Assembly (NCBI GenBank): GCA_002455255.1 | Contig: DKKL01000004.1 | Span: forward strand, 4,807-12,689 | Length of the DNA stretch: 7,883 nucleotides | Direction: 5' to 3' | Source of the DNA: Candidatus Tepidiaquacellales bacterium UBA6667 | GTDB taxonomy: Bacteria > Bacteroidota > Ignavibacteria > Tepidaquicellales > Tepidaquicellaceae | Shown here: in pieces, positions 1-5,898 of the stretch | Layout of the letters: every line of letters begins with the position of its first letter | Position numbering within the stretch: position 1 is the first letter of the stretch | Notes under the pieces: generated by a model | Databases searched by the model: none | Seen by the model: only the letters and a program-made list of their open reading frames with translations | What the model was told of the DNA's origin: nothing | Program-made: the position numbers and the translations under genes

Positions 1-105
1 TCTAAAAATCTACCCGCCGGTGTTTATTTTTATTCTTTAAACTTCTTTTCCTCAAATGGGGAAAAGAAGTTTTCCTCTTCTAAAAAAATGAACCTTATTA
101 AATAA
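1..105 (+). CDS. C-terminal end of a T9SS type A sorting-domain protein (partial)
   Basis: Frame 1 is open from the window edge to a TAA at 103-105 and gives 34 residues. They match the usual end of the Por/T9SS type A C-terminal sorting domain: a LPAGVYFYSL strand, a short turn, then a KKMNLIK terminus. In this family the domain directs a Sec-exported protein through the type IX system to the cell surface or outside, and is usually cleaved on the way. The functional part of the protein lies to the left of the window, so the cargo's activity cannot be told. The turn region (NFFSSNGEKKFSSS) is a little longer than is typical. It is also where the DNA forms a 13-bp perfect inverted repeat (39-51 with 60-72). 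The family call is from motif recognition; it is strong for the domain and silent about the rest of the protein. Confidence 0.82.
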   Translation, partial: SKNLPAGVYFYSLNFFSSNGEKKFSSSKKMNLIK

Positions 106-148
106 AATAGTAACATTTATTACACTTAAATTTTATGTTAATTTTTAG

Positions 149-156
149 TATATTTT
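149..156 (+). promoter_or_regulatory. Possible -7 element of a Bacteroidota-type promoter for rpmG
   Basis: TATATTTT matches the Bacteroidota -7 consensus TAnnTTTG at every fixed position but the last and sits about 32 bases before the rpmG start. No convincing -33 TTTG element lies upstream, and the region is so AT-rich that chance matches are expected. Some promoter should lie in 106-187, because the upstream gene ends at 105. Confidence 0.2.
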
Positions 157-187
157 AAGTTCTCATATAAATAACTTTTACATTATT

Positions 188-364
188 ATGGCTAAAAAAG
201 AGGGTCCAAGAATTAATATTAAACTCGTTAGCGTAGAAGGTCCAAACAAAGGAAAATCTGTTTACGTTACTACTAAAAACAGAAACAATACCAAAGAAAG
301 AATTGAAATGAAAAAGTATTGCAAATGGACTAAAGCAAGAGTTCTTCATCGCGAAGCAAAATAA
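188..364 (+). CDS. rpmG: 50S ribosomal protein L33
   Basis: This 58-residue protein starts MAKKEGPRINIKLVSVEG and carries the L33 core YVTTKNRNNTKERIEMKKY at about residues 26-44, ending LHREAK. L33 is a small protein of the large ribosomal subunit, close to the E site. Zinc-binding (C+) L33 proteins carry two CxxC pairs. Here the first pair is absent and only one cysteine of the second remains (C45, in KKYCKW), so a four-cysteine zinc site cannot form and this is functionally a C- type. The ATG at 188 is the natural start by homology, and no Shine-Dalgarno sequence precedes it. It lies 82 bases after the T9SS cargo gene and is followed by its own hairpin terminator. Neither rpmB (L28), its neighbour in many bacteria, nor tuf is next to it. 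Length is normal for the family. Confidence 0.95.
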   Translation: MAKKEGPRINIKLVSVEGPNKGKSVYVTTKNRNNTKERIEMKKYCKWTKARVLHREAK

Positions 365-376
365 TTTTGAAAATAT

Positions 377-414
377 ACCCGATTTCTAACGATTTCGGGT
401 TTCTTTCCTCTTTT
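377..414 (+). terminator. Probable intrinsic terminator after rpmG
   Basis: ACCCGA (377-382) pairs with TCGGGT (395-400), giving a 6-bp stem around a 12-base loop. It is followed by a pyrimidine-rich run with three T tracts up to 414. The hairpin starts 12 bases after the rpmG stop and ends just before the TTG start of the Nudix gene. It probably attenuates rather than fully blocks transcription if the downstream genes have no promoter of their own. The heptamer CGATTTC occurs twice in it (380-386, 390-396). Confidence 0.6.
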
Positions 415-421
415 ACTCATC

Positions 422-892
422 TTGAAACTCGCTACTCTTTTATATATTAAAAATTCTAAAAACGAATTTTTGCTTTTGGAAAGGGCTAAAAATCCTAATA
501 AGGGTTTATTGTCTCCACCGGGTGGTAAACTGAAAACTGATATTCCTGAATCTCCTTTTGCCTGTGCAGTAAGAGAAGCAAATGAAGAGTGTGGATTGAA
601 TTCTAAATGTGAAGATTGGAAATTGAGAGGAATTATTACTGAATATGAATATCCTGAACTCGGAAATATTATGATTTTTATAATGGAATATTTGAAACCT
701 TATGATACTTTACCGGAGGAATTTTCTGAAGGTAAATTTAGTTTCGTTTCACCTGAAAAATTTGAAAATCTGAATATTCCTGAAACTGATAAACTTTTTT
801 TATGGAATTTTGTTTTAAATAATAAATCCTTCTTTAGTGTTCATATTGATTGCTCAGTTAATCCTTATAAACTTACTACAGAACAAATATAA
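422..892 (+). CDS. Nudix hydrolase (MutT/MTH1-like; possible dihydroneopterin triphosphate pyrophosphatase)
   Basis: A 156-residue single-domain Nudix protein. Nudix enzymes hydrolyse nucleoside diphosphates linked to another moiety, using Mg2+ held by the Nudix box. The box is clear at residues 35-59: glycine at 35, glutamate at 43, then REANEECGL at 51-59 with the metal-binding glutamates E52, E55 and E56. The spacing from glycine to the first glutamate is seven residues instead of the usual five, a two-residue insertion in the loop. The start is TTG at 422: no in-frame ATG lies upstream, and the first internal ATG would remove the whole Nudix box. The following folE2 begins 16 bases after this stop, so the two are probably co-transcribed. 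By sequence alone it looks like an 8-oxo-dGTP or general (d)NTP pyrophosphohydrolase. The partner gene makes dihydroneopterin triphosphate an attractive alternative substrate. Family certain, substrate not. Confidence 0.9.
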   Translation: MKLATLLYIKNSKNEFLLLERAKNPNKGLLSPPGGKLKTDIPESPFACAVREANEECGLNSKCEDWKLRGIITEYEYPELGNIMIFIMEYLKPYDTLPEEFSEGKFSFVSPEKFENLNIPETDKLFLWNFVLNNKSFFSVHIDCSVNPYKLTTEQI

Positions 893-908
893 AACAAACA
901 AAGTATTT

Positions 909-1706
909 ATGACTGCAAAAGAACAAATTTCAAATTTACCGGATACCCAAAATCTCTCTGATATCAGAGAAATTCCTATTGATAAAGTAGGTGTAAAAAA
1001 TCTTAAATATCCTATTGCTGTTCTTGATAAAGACTGTGAACTCCAACATACAATAGCAACCATAACAATGACAGTGGATTTGCCTAAAGAATTTAAAGGT
1101 ACTCATATGAGCAGATTTGTTGAAATCCTTCAAAACGAAAATCGTGAAATTCACGTTGACTCTATTTACAGCATTCTTGAGATTATGCAGGATAGATTGC
1201 ATGCCACAAGGTCTCACATTGAAATGGAATTCCCATTTTTTAAACAAAAAGCAGCTCCGGTTACCGGCAAACTTTCTCTCATTGACTATTTTGTTACTTT
1301 TCATGCAATGAAAAATCATCAGACAAAAGATTTTGTTATGACAGTAAAAGTACCCGTGACTACTCTTTGCCCTTGTTCAAAAAGCATTTCTGAATATGGT
1401 GCTCATAACCAAAGAGGCGAAGTAACTGTTTCTGTTAGATTTAAAAATATGGTTTGGATTGAAGATTTAATCTCTATTGTAGAATCTTCTGCAAGTAGTG
1501 AACTATATTCTCTGCTCAAAAGAGAAGATGAAAAATTTGTTACCGAAAAAGCGTATGAAAATCCTGTGTTTGTTGAAGATTTAGTTAGAAATATTGTTGT
1601 GAAACTTAAGAAAAATCCTGAAATTAACTGGTATAAAGTGGAAGCTGAAAATTTTGAAAGCATTCATAATCATAATGCTTATGCGTGTATTGAATCAGGT
1701 GATTAA
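909..1706 (+). CDS. folE2: GTP cyclohydrolase FolE2 (type IB)
   Basis: This 265-residue enzyme opens and rearranges GTP to 7,8-dihydroneopterin triphosphate, the first step to tetrahydrofolate and to queuosine-type deazapurines. The family signature is unmistakable: CPCSKSISEYGAHNQRG at residues 154-170, and SIHNHNAYAC near the C-terminus (251-260). C154, H166, E208 and H253 have the same relative spacing as the metal ligands I recall for the Neisseria gonorrhoeae enzyme (Cys147, His159, Glu201, His246). The ATG at 909 is chosen because MTAKEQISNLPDTQN is a normal N-terminus. A longer reading from a GTG at 837 would overlap the Nudix gene by 56 bases and add 24 atypical hydrophobic residues. 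The type IB enzyme tolerates metals other than zinc, unlike the FolE type IA enzyme. In several bacteria it is induced by zinc shortage, but no Zur-like operator is visible here. A strong terminator follows. Confidence 0.96.
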   Translation: MTAKEQISNLPDTQNLSDIREIPIDKVGVKNLKYPIAVLDKDCELQHTIATITMTVDLPKEFKGTHMSRFVEILQNENREIHVDSIYSILEIMQDRLHATRSHIEMEFPFFKQKAAPVTGKLSLIDYFVTFHAMKNHQTKDFVMTVKVPVTTLCPCSKSISEYGAHNQRGEVTVSVRFKNMVWIEDLISIVESSASSELYSLLKREDEKFVTEKAYENPVFVEDLVRNIVVKLKKNPEINWYKVEAENFESIHNHNAYACIESGD

Positions 1707-1749
1707 TTGATAAACTCGGAACATAATTCAATTATAAATCATTTAAAAC

Positions 1750-1773
1750 AAGAGTCAAAATGGCTCTTTTTTT
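1750..1773 (+). terminator. Intrinsic terminator after folE2
   Basis: AAGAGTC (1750-1756) pairs with GGCTCTT (1762-1768), a 7-bp stem with one G-T wobble and a 5-base loop. It runs straight into seven Ts (1767-1773). It lies about 45 bases after the folE2 stop and closes the Nudix/folE2 unit. The next gene, at 1841, must therefore have a promoter within 1774-1840, a very AT-rich stretch where I could not pick a convincing -35/-10 pair. Confidence 0.85.
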
Positions 1774-1840
1774 ATGACCACGATTTACACAATTTTACTT
1801 AATTATTTTTGTTAAATTTAAAAAAATATATTAAAATTTT

Positions 1841-2263
1841 ATGAAAACTCTGTTAAGTTTATTTATTTTTGCTTTCATATTTACTATTTCATCAGAAGCA
1901 TTTTCTCAAGCAGTACCTAAAGTTACTGCTAAAACTAATAAAAAAACTTACTCTGCTGGTGAAACAGGAGTTATTACTGTAAGTTTTAAACCTGCGAAAA
2001 ATGTAAAAATTCCTAAAGAACCGGATATCACTATTAATATTACAGAAGGTGTCTCAGGAACCGGAATTCAGGATTATACCGGTGGTGCGGGTGAATATCT
2101 TAACGCTAATTTTGTTAAATATAATTTTACCGTGCCTGCTAATGCTACAAGTGGCTCAACTGTTAAAATTTCAGGAACTGTGAAATTCGGATACTGCAAT
2201 GCTGATGACGGTATATGTAAAATTGCAAATAAAAATTTTACTGCGACTATAAAAATAAAATAA
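1841..2263 (+). CDS. Secreted DsbD-alpha-like (DsbD N-terminal domain) protein
   Basis: A 140-residue exported protein. Residues 1-22 form a signal peptide (MKTL, a hydrophobic core of about 15 residues, then SSEAFSQA, with cleavage probably near 22-24). The mature part is an all-beta domain resembling the N-terminal, periplasmic alpha domain of the thiol-disulfide interchange protein DsbD. It has an immunoglobulin-like strand pattern and, near the end, a cysteine pair in FGYCNADDGICKIA (C119, C126). In DsbD this domain takes electrons from the membrane part and reduces periplasmic partners. Here it stands alone, without the eight-helix membrane or thioredoxin domains, and the cysteine spacing is CX6C where E. 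coli DsbD, as I recall it, has CX5C. The start ATG has no visible ribosome binding site. lpxH starts one base after its stop, so they share a transcript. Domain assignment is moderately secure; a redox role is inferred. Confidence 0.7.
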   Translation: MKTLLSLFIFAFIFTISSEAFSQAVPKVTAKTNKKTYSAGETGVITVSFKPAKNVKIPKEPDITINITEGVSGTGIQDYTGGAGEYLNANFVKYNFTVPANATSGSTVKISGTVKFGYCNADDGICKIANKNFTATIKIK

Positions 2264-2264
2264 T

Positions 2265-3053
2265 TTGAAAGATTCTTATTATTTTATTTCAGATGTTCAT
2301 CTTGGACTTGAAGATAAAAACAAAGAAAAATTAAAAGAAAAAATTCTCTTAACTTTTCTTGACGAAGTTAAAAAAAATGCTGTTGAACTTTTCATTATTG
2401 GTGATTTATTTGATTATTGGATTGAATACAGAGAAGTTGTTCCAAAAGGTTATTACAAAATCTTTGCTAAATTTTCAGAACTGATTGATGAAGGTATTAA
2501 AATTACATATTTAGCAGGTAATCACGATTTCTGGAGAGGAAAATATTTCAAAGATGAATTTGGAATTGAAATTTCTGATAAACCTATAGAAAGACAAATA
2601 AACGGAAAAAAATTTTTTCTGCATCATGGAGATGGACTTGCATATAATGACACCGGATATAAAATTTTAAAAAAAATTCTCAGAAGTAAAGTAAATCAAT
2701 TTTTATATTCACTCGTTCATCCTGATATCGGAATTAAACTTGCTAAAAAATCATCTCATAGCTCAAGATTTTATACAAGTGCAAAAGATTATTCAAAAAA
2801 TGACGGAATTAAAGATTACGGAATTGAAAAAATTAAAGAAGGTTTTGATTACGCAATAATGGGACACAGACACAGACCACAGATTATATCTCCTTCTGGT
2901 TTTGAAGGAAAATTTTACATCAATCTTGGTGATTGGATTTTTAATTTCACTTATGCTGTGTTCAGAAATGAAAATATTGAATTAGTTAAATACTATGATT
3001 TAAAAAATGATTCTTATGAGAATAAAATTATTAAACCGGAGATTATAAATTAA
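2265..3053 (+). CDS. lpxH: UDP-2,3-diacylglucosamine diphosphatase, LpxH-type metallophosphoesterase
   Basis: A 262-residue calcineurin-like phosphoesterase with all expected metal-site motifs in order: SDVHLG (D10, H12), GDLFDYW (D47), GNHDFW (N86, H87), HHGDG (H121) and GHRHRP (H201, H203). LpxH cleaves UDP-2,3-diacylglucosamine to lipid X and UMP at the inner face of the inner membrane, the fourth step of lipid A synthesis. The segment after HHGDG, with YKILKKILRS and VHPDIGIKLAKKSSHSSR, is the helical insert that forms the lipid-binding cap in this family and supports LpxH over a generic phosphatase. E. coli LpxH has GNRD where this protein has GNHD, a variation I associate with Bacteroidota-type homologues, so substrate assignment carries some doubt. 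The start is TTG at 2265, one base after the preceding stop and with no Shine-Dalgarno sequence, which suggests translational coupling. The PBP gene starts at the very next base after the stop. Confidence 0.85.
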   Translation: MKDSYYFISDVHLGLEDKNKEKLKEKILLTFLDEVKKNAVELFIIGDLFDYWIEYREVVPKGYYKIFAKFSELIDEGIKITYLAGNHDFWRGKYFKDEFGIEISDKPIERQINGKKFFLHHGDGLAYNDTGYKILKKILRSKVNQFLYSLVHPDIGIKLAKKSSHSSRFYTSAKDYSKNDGIKDYGIEKIKEGFDYAIMGHRHRPQIISPSGFEGKFYINLGDWIFNFTYAVFRNENIELVKYYDLKNDSYENKIIKPEIIN

Positions 3054-5351
3054 ATGAAGTTTTTTAAAAAGAAATCTAAAGACGAAGAATTAGACCAATA
3101 TTTCACTGATAAAAAATTCAGGAATAAAAAAGGAAAGATTAAAAGAACTCAGGCAGTTTCTTTTAAAATTTTCATTTTTTCAGTCTTAACCGGATTTTTT
3201 ATTCTTACCGGATATCTTTTTTACCTTTCACAAACTTTACCCTCACTCGAAGAACTTGAAAATCCAAAACTTGAAGAAGCAACAAAAATTTATTCTGATA
3301 ACGGGGAATTAATAGATAAATTCTTTCTGCAAAATAGAACTCAGGTTACTATAGATAACGTTTCTGAAGATATGATTAACACTCTTATCGCTGTCGAGGA
3401 TAGAAAATTTTATGACCACTGGGGCGTTGATGTGCCAAGAATTGTTCAGGCATTTATCAAAAATATTCTTCGTGGTGACCTCACTCGTGAAGGTGCTTCC
3501 ACTATAACTCAACAGCTTGCAAGAAATTTATATAAAGATATCGGTACAGAAACTTCACTCAATCGAAAACTTCGTGAAGCTATGACTGCTGTTCAAATCG
3601 AAAGAACTTATACTAAAAAAGAAATTCTTGCATACTACCTCAATACTGTTTATTTCGGAAATGGTGCTTATGGAATTGAAGCCGCTGCTAAAACTTATTT
3701 TAACAAAAGTGCCAAAGACCTTGACCTAATAGAAAGTGCTGCTCTCGTTTCTATTCTCAGAAACCCAAGTTTTTATGACCCTGTTGATAAACCTGAAAAT
3801 AATGCTAAAAGAAGAGCTGTCGTTCTTTTTGTTATGTTTGAAACCGGTCACATCAGCAAAGAAACTTACGAACTGACTTCAAAAGATCCTCTCAAACTTT
3901 CACTGAATATTGAAACCCAGTCAAAGTCAACTGTCGCTCCCGAGTTTTCTGAACATGTCAGACAACAACTTCAAAAAATGGCTCAGACTTATGGCTTTGA
4001 TTTATACAGAGACGGGCTCAAAGTCTATACTACTCTCGATACAAGATTCCAAAAACATGCTGACGATGCCGTTATCGAACAACTTAAAGGATTTCAAAAA
4101 CAATTTAATGGCTACTGGAATTGGAAGAATAATTCCGATATCTTAAATGATAATGTCAGAAGATATATTGTCTTCTCCGAAGCTTACAAAAAGGCAAAGA
4201 CTGAAGCTGAAAGAAACGCAATCTATGAACGAATGAAAAATGATAAAAATGTAATTGATTCTGTAAAAAAACTTACTACTACAATTCAGATTGGTCTGGT
4301 GTGTATTAACCCTAAAACAGGTGAAATAAAAGCTATGGTTGGGGCTAACCCTCTTACTCGTACTAAATACGGACTTAACCATGTTACTCAAATAAAAAGA
4401 CAACCCGGCTCAACTTTTAAATCTTTTGTGTATGCTCTCGCTTTGCAAAACGGTTATTCTCCGGGATATATGATTTCTAACGACCCTGTGAATGTTAATG
4501 TCGGTGGCAAAACCTGGTCTCCAAAAGGTGGTGGTACAGGCGGTAAAATTTCTATGAGAACAGCTATGGAAAAATCAATTAATGTCGTCGCTGTCAGAAC
4601 TGCTATGGAACTCGCACCTATTGATAAAGTTATTGAACTTTCACATAATATGGGAATCAAGTCTGAACTGCCCAACTATCTCTCTCTTGCTCTCGGTGCA
4701 GGTGAAGTTACACCACTCGAAATTACTAATGCTTTCGGTGTCTTTGCTAATGAAGGAATTTGGGTTGAACCAATCGCTATTAAAAGAATTGAAGACCGAA
4801 ATGGAAATGTCATAGCGGAATTCATTCCTGAAACTAAAGAAGTACTAAATGAAGGTGTAGCTTATATGATGAGTGATATGATGGAAGGGGTTATTGAGCA
4901 GGGAACTGCCACAAGCGTTAGAAGATATTTCCACAGACCTGCTGCAGGAAAAACCGGCACTACTCAGAATTATACTGATGCATGGTTCATTGGCTATACT
5001 CCTCAGTTTGTTACAGGTGTATGGGTTGGGTTTGATGATGCACGAATTAAATTCGGGGGCTCTTACGGACAAGGTGGATATGCTGCGGCACCTATCTGGG
5101 GAAGATTTATGAAATATGTTTATAATGATAAGGAATTTGATTTTCCTGTCGAATATTTTTATATGCCTGAAGATCTTGAAGAAGTTGGTATTTGCTCCAT
5201 TTCCGGTTTAATGGATAATGGAAGTTGTCCTTCAACAAGGGAACTCGTTCTCAAAAGAAATTTACCGCGTAAATGTAATGTGCCACATTATTTGTTCTCA
5301 GATTCTACTTCAGTTTCTGAAACATCACCACCCGGCACAATCGGTTATTGA
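3054..5351 (+). CDS. mrcA: Class A penicillin-binding protein, PBP1A family (transglycosylase/transpeptidase)
   Basis: A 765-residue bifunctional peptidoglycan synthase, normal length for the family. It has a basic cytoplasmic tail (1-35), one signal-anchor helix at about 37-58, and then a periplasmic body. The glycosyltransferase (GT51) domain shows EDRKFYDHWGVD (catalytic E115), EGASTITQQLARNLY (146-160) and ILAYYLNTVYFGNGAYGIEA. The transpeptidase domain shows SxxK as STFK (nucleophile S453, K456), SxN as SIN (508-510) and KTGT (633-636). A linker of about 70 residues (340-410) joins the two. The C-terminal tail holds three cysteines (C714, C725, C741) in a CxxSG...CP...C pattern seen in several PBP1A proteins. 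The ATG at 3054 abuts the lpxH stop; a GGAG at 3038-3041, inside lpxH, lies 12 bases upstream and is the only Shine-Dalgarno-like site in this unit. The symbol follows the E. coli PBP1a name. Confidence 0.96.
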   Translation: MKFFKKKSKDEELDQYFTDKKFRNKKGKIKRTQAVSFKIFIFSVLTGFFILTGYLFYLSQTLPSLEELENPKLEEATKIYSDNGELIDKFFLQNRTQVTIDNVSEDMINTLIAVEDRKFYDHWGVDVPRIVQAFIKNILRGDLTREGASTITQQLARNLYKDIGTETSLNRKLREAMTAVQIERTYTKKEILAYYLNTVYFGNGAYGIEAAAKTYFNKSAKDLDLIESAALVSILRNPSFYDPVDKPENNAKRRAVVLFVMFETGHISKETYELTSKDPLKLSLNIETQSKSTVAPEFSEHVRQQLQKMAQTYGFDLYRDGLKVYTTLDTRFQKHADDAVIEQLKGFQKQFNGYWNWKNNSDILNDNVRRYIVFSEAYKKAKTEAERNAIYERMKNDKNVIDSVKKLTTTIQIGLVCINPKTGEIKAMVGANPLTRTKYGLNHVTQIKRQPGSTFKSFVYALALQNGYSPGYMISNDPVNVNVGGKTWSPKGGGTGGKISMRTAMEKSINVVAVRTAMELAPIDKVIELSHNMGIKSELPNYLSLALGAGEVTPLEITNAFGVFANEGIWVEPIAIKRIEDRNGNVIAEFIPETKEVLNEGVAYMMSDMMEGVIEQGTATSVRRYFHRPAAGKTGTTQNYTDAWFIGYTPQFVTGVWVGFDDARIKFGGSYGQGGYAAAPIWGRFMKYVYNDKEFDFPVEYFYMPEDLEEVGICSISGLMDNGSCPSTRELVLKRNLPRKCNVPHYLFSDSTSVSETSPPGTIGY

Positions 5352-5400
5352 TTAATATTCTGATTTTTTTTACTAACTAAACTTAAATAAAAATTTATTT

Positions 5401-5817
5401 ATGCAAAAAACTTTATGTATTATTAAACCTGATGCTGTGAAAAAAAATGTTCAGGGTAGTATTATTCAAATGATTCTTGATAATGGTTTTAAGATTTCTG
5501 CAATGAAACTTATTCAACTTTCTGAAGAACAAGCAAAAAAATTCTATGAAGTTCACAAAGAAAGACCTTTTTATGGTGAACTCGTAAATTTTATGATTTC
5601 AGGTCCTGTAATTCCTATTGCTCTTGAAAAAGATAATGCTGTAGCTGACTGGAGAAAATTAATCGGTGCTACTGATCCTGCAGAAGCAGATGCCGGTACC
5701 ATAAGAAAACTCTTTGCTAATTCTAAATCTGAAAATGCTGTTCATGGCTCTGACTCTGAAGAAAATGGAATTATTGAAACAAATTTCTTTTTTAAACCGG
5801 AAGAATTTGTAAAATAA
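5401..5817 (+). CDS. ndk: Nucleoside diphosphate kinase
   Basis: A 138-residue kinase that transfers the gamma phosphate of ATP to other (deoxy)nucleoside diphosphates through a phosphohistidine. The N-terminus MQKTLCIIKPDAVKKN contains the conserved lysine K9. The active-site signature NAVHGSDS lies at 112-119, with H115 as the phosphorylated histidine. The phosphate-contacting T91, R102 and N112 are also in place. Length and sequence are typical for bacterial Ndk. It begins 49 bases after the PBP stop; the gap contains a T8 run without a clear stem, so read-through from the envelope unit is possible. No Shine-Dalgarno sequence precedes the ATG, only an AT-rich stretch. A strong terminator follows 22 bases after the stop. 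Confidence 0.97.
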   Translation: MQKTLCIIKPDAVKKNVQGSIIQMILDNGFKISAMKLIQLSEEQAKKFYEVHKERPFYGELVNFMISGPVIPIALEKDNAVADWRKLIGATDPAEADAGTIRKLFANSKSENAVHGSDSEENGIIETNFFFKPEEFVK

Positions 5818-5839
5818 ATCAAAATATTTTAATATAACA

Positions 5840-5873
5840 AAAAAAGGAGATTCATAAATGAATCTCCTTTTTT
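5840..5873. terminator. Bidirectional intrinsic terminator between convergent genes
   Basis: AAAAAAGGAGATTCA (5840-5854) pairs perfectly with TGAATCTCCTTTTTT (5859-5873), a 15-bp stem closed by a 4-base loop (TAAA). The A6 and T6 arms provide a U-tract for transcripts from either strand. It lies between the ndk stop (5817) and the stop of the minus-strand gene (5899), so it can terminate both. Confidence 0.93.
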
Positions 5874-5898
5874 ATTTCTCAAAAATTTTTAAAACTAT

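Noticed and set aside
1..25. Possible 3' half of a tRNA (acceptor-like CCCGCC)
   Set aside because: No T-arm with the TTCRA loop can be fitted and the same bases read well as protein-coding.
39..72. Strong hairpin at the left edge, at first sight an intrinsic terminator
   Set aside because: It lies inside an open frame encoding a recognisable T9SS sorting-domain end whose stop is at 103-105, and it has no proper U-tract after it. Kept only as a finding about an in-gene palindrome.
111..140. TAACAT and ATGTTA inverted repeat upstream of rpmG, considered as a Zur operator or a weak terminator
   Set aside because: Only 6 bp pair across an 18-base spacer. That is unlike the compact Zur palindrome and too weak for a terminator; such matches are expected in AT-rich DNA.
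837..908. Upstream GTG extension of folE2
   Set aside because: It overlaps the Nudix gene by 56 bases and adds 24 residues atypical of FolE2. The ATG at 909 gives the family's usual N-terminus.
936..1319. 127-residue open frame antisense to folE2
   Set aside because: It lies wholly opposite a clear conserved enzyme gene and its translation has no recognisable family features.
1809..1837. TTGTTA and TAAAAT with 17-base spacing before the DsbD-alpha-like gene, as a promoter
   Set aside because: The implied transcription start would fall on or after the ATG at 1841, so it does not work as a normal promoter for this gene.
5352..5400. T8 run between the PBP gene and ndk, as a terminator
   Set aside because: No stem longer than about 4 bp precedes it.
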